From Gimesia algae (GTDB lineage Bacteria > Planctomycetota > Planctomycetia > Planctomycetales > Planctomycetaceae), in NCBI RefSeq assembly GCF_007746795.1, contig NZ_CP036343.1, forward strand, positions 7,135,029 through 7,199,028: a stretch of DNA of 64,000 nt, in the 5' to 3' direction. Made by a program: the position numbers and the translations under genes. The notes under the pieces are model-generated. The model had not been told where the DNA came from and searched no databases. It was given only the letters and a program-made list of their open reading frames with translations. Shown piece by piece: positions 1-9,872 of this stretch; position 1 is the first letter of the stretch; each line of letters begins with the position of its first letter.

Positions 1-2049
1 GTCCGAGCCAGCCAGATTCGTATGCTCTCGAAAGGCGCTTATCTGGCACAGAATGCATGGGCTACCGGCAGCCAATTCGGAAAACCGGGATACAAAATGC
101 AATCTTCAGACGTCTTTATCGAAGACCGTTATACGACTCCCTGGCTGGGATCGGGAGCCCAAGAACTTGACCCGATTACAGGTCAGCCACTGCCTAACAA
201 ACGCGCGTGGATGACGAGTTCCAACAACACCTTCGAGATCGGCAACGTACCACTGTTCTATCTGCCTTATGTCACCAGCCCGGTGGAAGATATTTATTTT
301 CCGATCACCGGTTTGCGATTTGGAAACGACCGCATCTTCGGTTTCCAGGTTGAAACGGAATGGGATATGTTCAAATTGCTGGGTCTGGAACGACCAGCGG
401 GTACAAAATGGGAAGGTCAGGTTGACTACTATTCGTATCGGGGAGTCGGGATTGGGCAGTCTGGCAATTACCAGGGAGACAACCTGTTTGGCTTTGACAA
501 TATCTTCAGTGGAAATGCAGAAGCCTTTTACATTCATGACAGTGGCACAGACAACCTGGGTCTGGACCGTCGCGATCTTGTTCCGTCTACCAAAGATCGT
601 TTTTTCCTGAATCATCAGCACCGACAGACTTCTCCCTTTGGCATGACGCTGACCAGCGAAGCCGGTCTGTTTTCTGATCGAAACTTTCAACAGGAATATT
701 TTCAATCTGATTTCAATAACCGTAAAGATGTGGAAACACTGTTGCATCTCAAGCAACAGCAGGACAACTGGTCCTGGTCGGTCATTGGCAGAACCAAGCT
801 GAATGGATACGAAAACACGACAGACTGGCTGCCCAAAGCAGATCTGTTCCTGCTGGGTGAACCGCTGTTTGGAAACCTGGTGAACTGGACTTCGCATTCC
901 TCTGTGGGTTATGGAAAACTGAAACCGGGTTCTGCGCCATACAATCCCCAACAGGATGTCTTTACTCCCCTGCCCTTCATTGCCGATTCACAGGGGCTGG
1001 TGGCGATGACCCGTAATCAGTTGGAAGCGCCATTCAATCTAGGGCCTGTTATTCTGACACCGTATGTGATGGGTGAAGCAGCTTACTGGGAACAAGGCCT
1101 GCAACAGCAGCAGATCGACCGCCTCTACGGTTCTGCCGGCCTGCGCGGCAGTATTATGGCAGAGCGTATTTTCCCGGATGTCTACAGTCCTTATTTCAAT
1201 TTGAATGGCCTGGCCCATAAGATGGTGCTGGAAGCAGATTACTCTTACAGCGATGCCAGCGAAAATCTGTCCGGGATCGCCCAATACAATGAATTTGATG
1301 ACAACGCTCAGGAAATGTTCCGTGAGCGACTGGTAATCAACACCTTTGGTGGAGTTCTGCCACCTCAGTTTGACCCACGATTTTATGCCGTTCGTACAGG
1401 AGCCGGCCGTGGGGTCACAGACCCTTATTACGAACTGGTTGATGATCAACAGGTACTTCGGATGGCGTGGCGGCATCGACTGCAGACCAAAACGGGTCCA
1501 CCGGATCAGTTGCGGACCAAAGACTGGATGACTTTGGACCTGGAAGCATCTTATTTCCCGGATGCAGATCGAGACAACTTTGGCGAAGACTTCGGCCTGC
1601 TGGGTGGACATTATAAATGGTTCCTCGGAGATCGAACCACGATGGCAGCCAATGCCTACTACGATGTCTTTGACGGGGGACAACAACTCTGGGACGTGTC
1701 GCTTACCAGCCAGCGCACCAATAGACTGTCCGTCAATGTAGCGTTGCAGCAGATAAAAGGTGGTGCCGATCTGGATAGCCAGATTTTATCAGCCGGACTC
1801 AATTATGTAATGAGCCAGAAATGGAGCGCGGGTGTCAGTACTGCTTATGACCTGGGTGAAAATGTCAATCGCGGACAGATCTTATCCCTCACCCGGACTG
1901 GTGCCGATTTTATCACGAGTCTGGGCATGTCTTATAACCAGAGCACAGGAAACGCTGGTATTGGTTTGACAATCATGCCACGATTTGGAAATTTTGGTGG
2001 CGGACCTTCTGATTTATCTTCAATACTAGGTAACACTGCTACACAATAG
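1..2049 (+). CDS. LptD-like outer-membrane beta-barrel protein (5' end outside window)
   Basis: The reading frame is already open at base 1, so the first Met at 22 is probably internal and the gene is truncated by the window edge. What is visible is the C-terminal part of a large outer-membrane barrel: alternating amphipathic strands rich in Tyr, Gly, Asn and Asp, ending at about residue 675. The stretch around residues 73-95, where a short polar segment leads into NVPLFYLPYVTSPVED, resembles the junction between the periplasmic OstA/LptA-like domain and the barrel in LptD (LPS-assembly protein, organic solvent tolerance protein). In proteobacteria LptD inserts LPS into the outer leaflet; planctomycetes have an outer membrane and carry LptD homologs. 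The next gene starts 11 bases downstream, so the two are probably cotranscribed. The family call is by pattern recognition only. Another outer-membrane barrel family is possible. Confidence 0.6.
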   Translation, partial: VRASQIRMLSKGAYLAQNAWATGSQFGKPGYKMQSSDVFIEDRYTTPWLGSGAQELDPITGQPLPNKRAWMTSSNNTFEIGNVPLFYLPYVTSPVEDIYFPITGLRFGNDRIFGFQVETEWDMFKLLGLERPAGTKWEGQVDYYSYRGVGIGQSGNYQGDNLFGFDNIFSGNAEAFYIHDSGTDNLGLDRRDLVPSTKDRFFLNHQHRQTSPFGMTLTSEAGLFSDRNFQQEYFQSDFNNRKDVETLLHLKQQQDNWSWSVIGRTKLNGYENTTDWLPKADLFLLGEPLFGNLVNWTSHSSVGYGKLKPGSAPYNPQQDVFTPLPFIADSQGLVAMTRNQLEAPFNLGPVILTPYVMGEAAYWEQGLQQQQIDRLYGSAGLRGSIMAERIFPDVYSPYFNLNGLAHKMVLEADYSYSDASENLSGIAQYNEFDDNAQEMFRERLVINTFGGVLPPQFDPRFYAVRTGAGRGVTDPYYELVDDQQVLRMAWRHRLQTKTGPPDQLRTKDWMTLDLEASYFPDADRDNFGEDFGLLGGHYKWFLGDRTTMAANAYYDVFDGGQQLWDVSLTSQRTNRLSVNVALQQIKGGADLDSQILSAGLNYVMSQKWSAGVSTAYDLGENVNRGQILSLTRTGADFITSLGMSYNQSTGNAGIGLTIMPRFGNFGGGPSDLSSILGNTATQ

Positions 2050-2060
2050 GAATTGGGATC

Positions 2061-2495
2061 GTGATCAAATCACAGAATACTCAAGCTGAACCTTTTCAAC
2101 GGCAATCGACCGCCGCAGCGGAATCAGAAAAATTACGTCCCGAATGGAGACAGCGTCTGATTGATGTTGAAAGTGGTATCAAATTTGGCATCAGGCTGGA
2201 CAGCACCTTCTTTATCCACTTTTTTGCTGGCAGTGCCGTCATCGCTGCTGCGACTTTATTGGGTTTATCTGCGACGCACTGGGCCATTCTGATTCTGTCT
2301 ATGACAAGCGTGCTCTGCGCCCAGATGTTCAATCAGGTTTTGAAATCGATCTGGAGCATCCTCGGCAAACATCTGCCTGCAGAGTCTCAAAACACATTCA
2401 AAGCGGGTACGGCAGCGGTCGGTGTCAGCATCATCGGTTCGATTATTACAATCGCCATCGTTTTTGGATCGGCCCTGTATCGCCTGTTGTTTTAG
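2061..2495 (+). CDS. DgkA-fold membrane protein, catalytically degenerate diacylglycerol/undecaprenol kinase homolog
   Basis: The protein has 144 residues: a polar N-terminus of about 40 residues, then three hydrophobic helices (about 50-72, 72-98 and 115-143) with DgkA spacing. The line GIKFGIRLDSTFFIHFFAG matches the family start, and MFNQ plus FKAGTAAV match the second and third signature blocks. By family knowledge the kinase needs Glu-x-x-Asn-x-x-x-Glu-x-x-x-Asp and a Lys-Asp pair. Here these positions read Gln88, Asn91, Lys95, Ser99, Lys114 and Ala115, so four of the acidic residues are gone. It therefore probably does not phosphorylate lipid; a structural or binding role is inference. 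It starts with GTG, 11 bases after the LptD-like gene, with GGGATC just upstream. The pairing with an outer-membrane biogenesis barrel suggests an envelope function. Confidence 0.7.
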   Translation: MIKSQNTQAEPFQRQSTAAAESEKLRPEWRQRLIDVESGIKFGIRLDSTFFIHFFAGSAVIAAATLLGLSATHWAILILSMTSVLCAQMFNQVLKSIWSILGKHLPAESQNTFKAGTAAVGVSIIGSIITIAIVFGSALYRLLF

Positions 2496-2772
2496 ACTGT
2501 GCTCAGGTTCCTGGAGCAGCTACAGCGACCTTAGAATTCAGTAAATACCTGAAAGAAGCGATTCTAATTCAAAAGATGCACCCGGTTCCTGAAACTATTC
2601 GCATGCAACCGGTATCCCCGTCAGAAGAACCGTGTCGATTAATCTGATGCAGCAACTTTTCTCAGTCAGGGAAAAGCATTCAAAACAGTTCTACGCTTGC
2701 GTCTGCCGTTTCTGTCTTTAATAATCATGGTACACCTTCCCTTCCATCATTTGATTAACGACAGGTACGGCC

Positions 2773-4047
2773 ATGCAGATTGCTCACAACTTCAAAGTTC
2801 TCATGATACTCCTGATGACTGCTCTCCCAGTCACTGGATTGATGGCCGCGGGCGATGTCATTCAACCTGATCCCCGTCTTCCGAAAACAACGCCCTGGGA
2901 TTTGAAGGCACTCAGCATAGCACCTGAATTCGATTGGATCGATGAGAAATCACCGGTCAGATCATTGACGTATCAGGGACTGGAATATCGTGGCAAACCG
3001 ACTAAGGTGTTTGCCTTTTATGCATCCCCGGCGACACTCAATCCTGAAGAACCCAAAGATAAGAAGTATCCCGGCATTGTATTGATTCATGGCGGGGGTG
3101 GAACGGCCTTTCGGGAGTGGGCCGAGTTATGGGCCCAGAAAGGGTATGCCGCCATTTCCATGGACCTGGCAGGTTCTCAACCTGTAGATGGAAAAAATCC
3201 GCATGATCGCAAGCATCGAAACCGACTTGAAGCGGGGGGCCCTGATCAGTCTTATAAAGAGAAATTCGAAGCGGTAAAAGATGACCAGTCGGAACACTGG
3301 TGTTACCATGCCCCTGCAAATGCTATTCTGGCACATTCTCTGATCCGCTCTTTCCCGGGAGTCGACAAAGATCACACCGCTGTCACGGGGATTTCCTGGG
3401 GTGGTTATCTGACCTGCATCGTCGCCGGACTTGATAACCGCTTCGATGCTGCTGTTCCCGTTTACGGTTGTGGTTTTCTGAATGACCATTCTGTTTTTGA
3501 ATCATCCATCAATAAATTACCCCCCGCAGACAGCCAGCGCTGGATGCAGCTCTATGATCCGGGCCAATATCTGCAAGCCGTTCAAATGCCGATCCTGTTT
3601 GTGAATGGCACAAATGACTTTGCTTACTGGCTGAGTGCCTATCAGAATAGTTATGAAGCCGTACCGGAATCCACGCCGCGGAATATTCGCATTCAAGTCA
3701 AAATGGGACACAGCCATCCGGCAGGCTGGAAGCCTGTTGAAATCGCTCGATTTGTCGATCAGTATCTGAAAAAACAAACTCCGCTGCCAGTAGTTCAAAA
3801 CCCCGCCATCAAAGAGGGAAAAGTCACAGCGGAACTGGCTAAGCCTGTTAAAATAAAAACCGCAGTACTCAACTACACAACTGATGCCGGACCGAACCAT
3901 GAACGAAAATGGCAATCCATTCCCCTGGAAGTGGATGGAACCAGGATCACAGGCCCTGCTCTTCCCGCTGATACGAAAATCTGGTTCATCAATGTCACTG
4001 ATGAGTCAGACGCCATGACATCCAGTCCGCTGGTCTCAAAGCAATAG
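2773..4047 (+). CDS. Secreted alpha/beta hydrolase (acetyl-xylan-esterase/dienelactone-hydrolase-like)
   Basis: The 424-residue protein begins with a signal peptide (hydrophobic 8-24, cleavage near MAAG). The alpha/beta hydrolase core follows: an oxyanion-type GIVLIHGGGG at about 99-108, the nucleophile elbow GISWGG near 213 (Ser), an acid in NGTNDFAYW near 278, and a His in KMGHSHPAGW near 315. A C-terminal beta-rich domain of roughly 90 residues (from about 335) resembles the PhoPQ-activated/cephalosporin-deacetylase-like additions common in planctomycete esterases. It probably hydrolyses ester or acyl groups on polysaccharides outside the cytoplasm; the substrate cannot be read from sequence. 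AGGTACGG precedes the ATG. The gene is convergent with the SNF2 gene, with 9 bases between them and no obvious terminator. Confidence 0.72.
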   Translation: MQIAHNFKVLMILLMTALPVTGLMAAGDVIQPDPRLPKTTPWDLKALSIAPEFDWIDEKSPVRSLTYQGLEYRGKPTKVFAFYASPATLNPEEPKDKKYPGIVLIHGGGGTAFREWAELWAQKGYAAISMDLAGSQPVDGKNPHDRKHRNRLEAGGPDQSYKEKFEAVKDDQSEHWCYHAPANAILAHSLIRSFPGVDKDHTAVTGISWGGYLTCIVAGLDNRFDAAVPVYGCGFLNDHSVFESSINKLPPADSQRWMQLYDPGQYLQAVQMPILFVNGTNDFAYWLSAYQNSYEAVPESTPRNIRIQVKMGHSHPAGWKPVEIARFVDQYLKKQTPLPVVQNPAIKEGKVTAELAKPVKIKTAVLNYTTDAGPNHERKWQSIPLEVDGTRITGPALPADTKIWFINVTDESDAMTSSPLVSKQ

Positions 4048-4056
4048 CAGGTTCAA

Positions 4057-5985
4057 TCAGGCGGCGGATTTCCCGGGAACCTGGGGGGCGATTTTTTTCG
4101 TCACGTCCCCCTTTTTCTGTTTGAGGTCAAACAGCCCGAATATTTCGGAAGCGGTCAGACTCCGCGATTCACAAGTGGTATCGCCGTCTCCCAGAATGGA
4201 ACGGAAGAGTTCACGTTTCTGTTCAAGGACCATGTCGATCCGTTCTTCAATCGTATTATTACAGACGAATTTAGTTACGATGACCTGTGTTTTCTGTCCA
4301 ATACGATGTGCCCGGTTGATAGCCTGATCCTCAATCGCCGGATTCCACCAGCGATCAAACAGGAAGACGTAACCAGCAAACTGCAGATTCAAACCGACGG
4401 CCCCGGTACCATAACTCATCAACAGCAGGTGTGAATCCGGATCATGCTTGAACTGATCCAGGATCGGCTCGCGCTGCTTTGTGGGAATCCCGCCATGATA
4501 AACGAGTGTCCCAAACCGCTCTAAACGTTTCGCCATAAAGTCCAGGGGTTTCGTCCACTGGCTGAATAAAATGGCTTTGCCACCGCTGGCAGCAATTTCT
4601 TCCATGTCGGCTTCCAGGCGGTCCAGCTTACAACTGTCCCCGGTCACCGGATCGAAGTTGGTGATCTGTTTGAGTCGTAAAACCAGCTCAAATACATGTT
4701 GTACGGTGATGGAATCTCCCATCTCATTCAGCTGGATCACACCATCTTTTTCAGCCGTATCGTAGGCATGTTGTTGCGCCGGATTAAGGTCCAGGTACGC
4801 GGGACGGTCCAGCCGCGGAGGCAGATCGGTCATCACCAGATCTTTGGTGCGACGCAAAATAAATTCTTTGGAGAGTACCTGTAACTGCCGCAAATCCGGA
4901 GTGGCTCGGGGCGGAACGATTTCCATCCATTCAAATAACGACGACATTTCCTCGTGCCGGTTTTCGATCGGTGTTCCCGTGAGTGCCCAGCTCCGTTTAC
5001 GGGGAATAGAACGGGCGGCTTCTGCTGTGCGGGATTCGCGGTTTTTAATGCGTTGCGCTTCATCGAGAACGACCAGATCAAAGCGAGGAATATTCTCTTC
5101 TCCCATCGTTTCAAAGTCGCGGGACATCGACTCATAATTGGCGATCAGGATGGGCGTATTCGGCATTTCCCAGATCATGCGTCGCCGCGCCGTATCGCCC
5201 TGCACTACGGTCACCGGTAATTCTTCTGCCCAGAATTTAAATTCACGCTGCCAGTTGGGGATCAGGGGTTTGGGACAGACCAGCAGGATTCGGCGCACCT
5301 GCCCGCTACGCAAAAGCAGTCGCACGCCGGTGATGGTCTGCATCGTTTTCCCCAGTCCCATTTCATCCGCCAGTAAAGCCGACTTCTGCGAGAACAGCCA
5401 GGCGATTCCCTCGTACTGATAGGGGAATGGCTCGAAAGGCATGATCAGTTCCTGACCGGCCAGCCACGACTGCAGCGGAGGTTGAAGCAGATAAAACAGG
5501 CGATCTTCCAGCGAAAGTGCATTCGCAGGCGGTTTGAGCCGCGTGCTTTTTTTGCGTTCACCCGGTTCCTTGCTGGCGGCTTTGGGGCCTTCAATCTGAC
5601 TCAGTTCCCCTTCGCTTTCTTTCTCCTGTTTGGGAGGCATGAATTCCAATCCGTCAGGAAAGGTCATCCCAAATGTTTTGACGCGCGGCCTGGTCGGTTT
5701 CCACTTGGGTTGCAGTCCTGCTTTCTCAAGTAATGCCAGTGTCGTCGTTTCGAGATTGAATTTGCGGGTGAGCGCACCATTCATCCCTGAAGCAAAAACC
5801 GCGGCCGTCATAGCCAGAGAAGTCGATTCACTGCTGACCTGTTGTTTAATCTGCCAGCGATCTGCGTCTGTGATGACTGCCTGCGCAGAATTCTCAACGG
5901 GAGGAAGAAAATGAGGCCCACCGGAATGACCGGTTGACGGTTCTATCTGTTGTTGACTCTGAATGTCTGGCTCTGAAAAATCCAC
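4057..5985 (-). CDS. SNF2/SWI2-family DEAD-like ATPase/helicase
   Basis: The 642-residue protein has an unrecognised N-terminal region of about 180 residues containing a Lys/Glu-rich stretch (118-155), followed by the complete two-lobe SNF2 motor. Motif I is DEMGLGKT (207-214), motif II is DEAQ in [11 protein letters not shown] (about 306-316), and motif III is [12 protein letters not shown]. The C-terminal lobe carries [26 protein letters not shown] and [20 protein letters not shown]. Such proteins are dsDNA translocases that remodel protein-DNA complexes; the bacterial HepA/RapA branch recycles RNA polymerase. No HNH, SWIM or bromodomain is visible. The start is GTG with AGG 8-9 bases upstream. 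The only probable operon partner is the small unknown gene 69 bases upstream on the same strand. Function beyond DNA-dependent ATPase is unknown. Confidence 0.85.
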   Translation of the reverse strand: MDFSEPDIQSQQQIEPSTGHSGGPHFLPPVENSAQAVITDADRWQIKQQVSSESTSLAMTAAVFASGMNGALTRKFNLETTTLALLEKAGLQPKWKPTRPRVKTFGMTFPDGLEFMPPKQEKESEGELSQIEGPKAASKEPGERKKSTRLKPPANALSLEDRLFYLLQPPLQSWLAGQELIMPFEPFPYQYEGIAWLFSQKSALLADEMGLGKTMQTITGVRLLLRSGQVRRILLVCPKPLIPNWQREFKFWAEELPVTVVQGDTARRRMIWEMPNTPILIANYESMSRDFETMGEENIPRFDLVVLDEAQRIKNRESRTAEAARSIPRKRSWALTGTPIENRHEEMSSLFEWMEIVPPRATPDLRQLQVLSKEFILRRTKDLVMTDLPPRLDRPAYLDLNPAQQHAYDTAEKDGVIQLNEMGDSITVQHVFELVLRLKQITNFDPVTGDSCKLDRLEADMEEIAASGGKAILFSQWTKPLDFMAKRLERFGTLVYHGGIPTKQREPILDQFKHDPDSHLLLMSYGTGAVGLNLQFAGYVFLFDRWWNPAIEDQAINRAHRIGQKTQVIVTKFVCNNTIEERIDMVLEQKRELFRSILGDGDTTCESRSLTASEIFGLFDLKQKKGDVTKKIAPQVPGKSAA

Positions 5986-6049
5986 GTATTGACCTGTTGG
6001 AGAAGAAAGTCTGATCAGCTTGTTTCAATACCATAGTTTGAACGGCGGT

Positions 6050-6580
6050 TTAACGGGATGATCCCATTTTCACTGCTTCGCTTAAGGCTTCACGCACTCG
6101 CTCAAATGGTTCGCCCAGATCGGCATCCGTCGGTATATTTCGGCTGGTACTCTCAATGGCCGATTTTCCGGTCTGGTGTCCCGCATCAAACCGTAACCGG
6201 TTCTTCCCGATCTGCTCGCTGATGAAGGCGGAATTTTCTTCAACGATCTGCTCGACATCAGTCAGAATCGCCACCGGTATGGAAATATGATTCTGCAGTT
6301 CAATCGCCAGTTCCTGTTCGATCAGAATCAGGTTCGGTTTGACATTCATTTTTTCAACCAGAGTTTGACCGATCACCTCTCCCAGTAGAAAGGGAAGCAG
6401 GGTCGGACCATACAATACTTCCTGAGTTCTATTTGCTTTGACAGGAGTTGTGCATTGAAATTCCAGCGGCCTGCCAAAGTGATTTGTGACCAGCAAGCCG
6501 CCGATCAATGAGCCATCGGGACATTCAATCGTAGTCAGGAATCCCAGTTTCAACTCTTTACTACCGCCATCCGTCCCCAT
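6050..6580 (-). CDS. Hypothetical protein upstream of the SNF2 ATPase
   Basis: I do not recognise the family. The protein is soluble, about 176 residues, with no signal peptide or membrane helix. It starts with a short beta-rich segment (LGFLTTIECPDGSLIGGLLV) followed by a mixed alpha/beta region and an acidic C-terminal part. ATG at 6580 is preferred because GAGG sits five bases before it; the frame stays open to an ATG at 6604 and a TTG at 6622, which would add 8 or 14 residues rich in Glu, Thr and Asp. The gene lies 64 bases upstream of the SNF2 gene on the same strand, so the two are probably cotranscribed and this may be an accessory factor for the ATPase. That link rests only on position. 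Confidence 0.65.
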   Translation of the reverse strand: MGTDGGSKELKLGFLTTIECPDGSLIGGLLVTNHFGRPLEFQCTTPVKANRTQEVLYGPTLLPFLLGEVIGQTLVEKMNVKPNLILIEQELAIELQNHISIPVAILTDVEQIVEENSAFISEQIGKNRLRFDAGHQTGKSAIESTSRNIPTDADLGEPFERVREALSEAVKMGSSR

Positions 6581-6931
6581 AAAGTCCTCGTCTCCTGATG
6601 TCATTTCTTCTGTTGTCGTCAATGATCAGACGATCCTGATTCTCACCTGAACCGTATCTCTTTCGATAATCAGGACAGCCTACTGTATCGATATCATCGT
6701 CCTTCATAATTTCTGACTTGAGTGCTTGTTGTAATGGTCGTGTTAGATAGTTTCACTTCAATAACCCTTTAAATAACAAATGGTTCCAGAATGGGGAACG
6801 TTTGAATTCCAGCAGATATTTTCTACCGTGGATTGCTCTTTAGGTTGGAAATTCATTCAAGTTGCGACAGAATAAGGGAGAACCCTGAATCTCCACTATT
6901 GATCCCCCCAGACAACTGAGCTAATACGAAC
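6581..6931. other. Divergent intergenic region between the SNF2 operon and the ligase gene
   Basis: About 310-350 non-coding bases separate two genes pointing away from each other, so promoters for both directions should lie here. It is AT-rich between about 6700 and 6850. I found no convincing paired -35/-10, no long inverted repeat and no ORF with coding character. Confidence 0.5.
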
Positions 6932-8233
6932 ATGAATGTACCAGAAACCGAGCCGGAAAACCTGAATCAGAAGGATCTCCAGGCACGCCAACTGCAACGC
7001 CTGCAACACCTTCTGAAAGAAGTCTCTGCAACCAATGTGTTCTGGCAAAAGAAATGGGAAACAGCAGGCGTCGATGTCAATTCAATTCAGAGTCTCTCTG
7101 ACCTGCAGAAAATGCCGGTCACCACCAAATCGGAACTGGTAGAAGATCATCTGGCCCACGCGCCTTACGGTACAAATCTGACTTATCCCGTCGAAAATTA
7201 CACACGCATGCATCAGACATCGGGAACCACCGGTTCACCCATGCGCTGGCTGGATACGAAAGCCAGTTGGGACTGGTTTGGCGAATGCTGGGCACAGATC
7301 TATCGTATGGTCGGTCTGTACCCGGAAGACCGACTGTTCTTCCCTTTTTCGTTCGGCCCTTTCGTTGGATTCTGGGCTGCCTTTGAAGGTGCAACACGTC
7401 GAGGCAATTTCTGTCTGGCTGGCGGAGGTACAGGCAGCGAAGCCCGACTGCAAATGATTCTGGACAATCGTATTACTGCCGTCTGTTGTACGCCCACTTA
7501 TGCATTACGACTGGCGGAAGTAGCAGAGGCAGAGAACATCAATCTCGCCGCCAGCCGAGTGCGGGCGCTGGTCGTTGCCGGCGAACCGGGCGGAAACATT
7601 GAAGCGACCAAACTCCGCATCGGTCAGGCCTGGGGAGCACGGGTCTTCGATCACTGGGGCATGACGGAAATCGGGGCACTGGGAATTGAACCGCTGGAAA
7701 GTCCGGGCAGCCTGAATATTCTTGAAACGGAATGTATCGCTGAAATCGTCAATTCAGAGACACTGGAACCAGTGACACCGGGAGAACAGGGAGAATTGAT
7801 TATCACCAATTTGGGGCGGATCGGCTCTCCTTTAATTCGTTACCGCACGGGAGATCTGGTCTCGGAAGATACTTCCCCCTGCCCTTCCGGACGTAATTTG
7901 CTGCGTTTGAAGGGAGGCATTCTTGGACGCGCGGATGACATGGTAATCATTCGCGGCAACAATGTTTTTCCGTCCAGCCTGGAAGCGATTCTGCGTACAT
8001 TCGATCGAATTGCCGAGTACCGGATCGAAGTCCGCACCATTCGTGCGATGCAGCATATGAAAATCGAACTGGAGCCGACTGATGCGGCTGCAACGGAGCC
8101 ACATCTCTTGATTCGAGATGTCAGCCACGCGATCAAGGATCGACTGAACTTCAACGCGGAAGTGATCACCGTCGCCCCCGGTGCCTTACCCCGTTTCGAA
8201 CTCAAAGGCCGACGCTTCTTCAAAATAGACTGA
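6932..8233 (+). CDS. Phenylacetate-CoA ligase-like (PaaK family) adenylate-forming enzyme
   Basis: The 433 residues match the usual length of PaaK-type ligases. The phosphate-binding loop is TSGTTGSP at 96-103. HWGMTEIG (about 236) is the adenylation motif, RYRTGDLV (about 303) contains the ribose-contacting Asp, and GRADDMVIIRGNNVFPS marks the hinge into the C-terminal lid domain, which ends in a predicted ACT-like fold with a catalytic-type Lys in the terminal LKGRRFFK. The family activates aryl or other carboxylic acids with ATP and transfers them to CoA; the actual acid here is unknown, and no phenylacetate catabolic genes are adjacent. The protein is cytoplasmic and has no signal peptide. 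The gene stands 39 bases before a sulfatase gene. The start follows weak ribosome-binding sequence (CTGAG), so an alternative start cannot be excluded. Confidence 0.8.
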   Translation: MNVPETEPENLNQKDLQARQLQRLQHLLKEVSATNVFWQKKWETAGVDVNSIQSLSDLQKMPVTTKSELVEDHLAHAPYGTNLTYPVENYTRMHQTSGTTGSPMRWLDTKASWDWFGECWAQIYRMVGLYPEDRLFFPFSFGPFVGFWAAFEGATRRGNFCLAGGGTGSEARLQMILDNRITAVCCTPTYALRLAEVAEAENINLAASRVRALVVAGEPGGNIEATKLRIGQAWGARVFDHWGMTEIGALGIEPLESPGSLNILETECIAEIVNSETLEPVTPGEQGELIITNLGRIGSPLIRYRTGDLVSEDTSPCPSGRNLLRLKGGILGRADDMVIIRGNNVFPSSLEAILRTFDRIAEYRIEVRTIRAMQHMKIELEPTDAAATEPHLLIRDVSHAIKDRLNFNAEVITVAPGALPRFELKGRRFFKID

Positions 8234-8272
8234 TACTACTTTTGCGAAGCTCATCTAATACAGGAATAAACC

Positions 8273-9751
8273 ATGAAAGCTCACCTGCGAACTCCATTGA
8301 TCCTATTTCTGATCTTTTCCTGCTATTTCATATCACTCTGTCGTACTTCGCACGCTACAGAAAAAGCCGCACGTCCCAATATCCTGTTTCTCTTCAGTGA
8401 TGATCAAAGGGCTGACGCTGTCTCGGCCTATGACAACCCCCACATTCAGACTCCGAATCTGGATCAGCTGGTAAAATCGGGATTCAGTTTTCGTAATGCG
8501 TTCTGCATGGGATCAATTCACGGTGCCGTCTGCCAGCCGAGTCGCGCCATGTTGAACAGTGGTCGCTCGCTGTACCATGTTCCCATGGATCTGAAAGGGG
8601 TCATCACACTACCCCAGTTATTGAAGCAGGCGGGATACGAAACCTTTGGCACTGGTAAATGGCACAATCACCGAGATTCATTTCAGAAAAGCTTTACGAC
8701 AGGAACCGCGGCTTTCATGGGTGGCATGTCGAATCATCTGGAAGTACCTGTGGTCGACCTGAAAGAGGGCAAGTTTGAAAACAAGCGAACGGGTAAGAAG
8801 TTTTCGAGCGAACTCTTTGTCGATGCCGCCGTCGATTTTTTAAAGCAGCAGCCTGCAGAGAAACCCTTTTATGCCTACGTGGCATTCACGGCGCCGCATG
8901 ATCCGCGAATGCCGCCGGAATCTGCGATGAAGGCTTATGAAAACAGCCAGCCTCCGCTCCCCAAAAACTTCATGCCGCAGCATCCCTTTAACAATGGCTG
9001 GTTAACCGGCCGGGATGAATCACTAACCGGCTGGCCACGACAACCGGAAATCGTACGTGAACAGCTCGCGGAATATTACGGCATGATCACCCACATGGAC
9101 GCACAGATCGGCCGCATCCTGCAAACATTGAAAGAGAGAAAACTCGAGAAGAATACGATTGTCATTTTCTCATCTGATCATGGTCTGGCATTGGGAAGTC
9201 ACGGTTTACTGGGAAAACAGAACCTGTATGAGCACAGCATGAAAGCACCGTTGATTTTTAAAGGGCCCGGAATTCCTGAAAACCAATCCAGCGATGCCCT
9301 GGTTTACCTGTATGACATTTTCCCGACGGTCTGCGATTTGACTCAGATCCAGGTTCCATCAGGTGTGGAAGGTTCCGACCTGGCTCTTCTCTGGCGTGGA
9401 AAAACAGATCGAGTTCGTGACTCACTGTTTACCACTTACGAAGATCTGATGCGAGCTGTTCGCGATGAGCGTTGGAAACTGATTCGGTATCCTCAGATTA
9501 ATAAGACCCAACTGTTTGATCTCAAAGAGGATCCGCACGAACTTCAGGATCTGTCCGAACATCCGGATCAGAAAGAGCGCATCGCAAAAATGCTGGTAGA
9601 GTTGAAGCGCTGGCAGAAAAAAACAGACGATAAACAATCGCTCACATCTAAGTATCCCAAACCGGAAGCCATCGATCTGACGGGACGAAAACGGAAACCC
9701 GACCAGCACCAACCTGACTGGATCGTGAAAAAATACTTCGATTCTGAATGA
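8273..9751 (+). CDS. Secreted type I sulfatase (iduronate-2-sulfatase-like)
   Basis: The 492-residue protein has a signal peptide (hydrophobic 8-24, cleavage near HATEK). The alkaline-phosphatase-fold sulfatase starts at RPNILFLFSDDQ (metal ligands Asp43 and Asp44). The activation motif CQPSRAMLNSGR has Cys87, which by family knowledge must be converted to formylglycine by a separate enzyme. SSDHGLALGSHGLLGKQNLYEH near 302 provides the second Asp/His metal site, in the arrangement seen in iduronate-2-sulfatase-type enzymes. The C-terminal LFDLKEDPHELQDLSEHP is the common sulfatase closing element. CAGGAAT lies seven bases before the ATG. Its likely role is desulfation of algal or animal polysaccharides; the precise substrate is not deducible. 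Confidence 0.88.
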   Translation: MKAHLRTPLILFLIFSCYFISLCRTSHATEKAARPNILFLFSDDQRADAVSAYDNPHIQTPNLDQLVKSGFSFRNAFCMGSIHGAVCQPSRAMLNSGRSLYHVPMDLKGVITLPQLLKQAGYETFGTGKWHNHRDSFQKSFTTGTAAFMGGMSNHLEVPVVDLKEGKFENKRTGKKFSSELFVDAAVDFLKQQPAEKPFYAYVAFTAPHDPRMPPESAMKAYENSQPPLPKNFMPQHPFNNGWLTGRDESLTGWPRQPEIVREQLAEYYGMITHMDAQIGRILQTLKERKLEKNTIVIFSSDHGLALGSHGLLGKQNLYEHSMKAPLIFKGPGIPENQSSDALVYLYDIFPTVCDLTQIQVPSGVEGSDLALLWRGKTDRVRDSLFTTYEDLMRAVRDERWKLIRYPQINKTQLFDLKEDPHELQDLSEHPDQKERIAKMLVELKRWQKKTDDKQSLTSKYPKPEAIDLTGRKRKPDQHQPDWIVKKYFDSE

Positions 9752-9872
9752 AATCTGTTTTCTCCCCGTGCTATAATCGGTTTTCTCACCATGTAGTAGA
9801 GTCCAACCCTAAATTTGAATTGCTTGCCTAAATCGGTTCACAAAAAGATTCACACTGTCTGAGGTAATTATA

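Noticed and set aside
106-951. Long minus-strand frame opposite the LptD-like gene
   Set aside because: It is an antisense shadow of a clear coding region; its translation has no domain and irregular composition.
2575-2620. Direct repeat ATGCA-CCGGT in the gap before the esterase gene
   Set aside because: The two copies are imperfect and short, with no nearby feature to explain.
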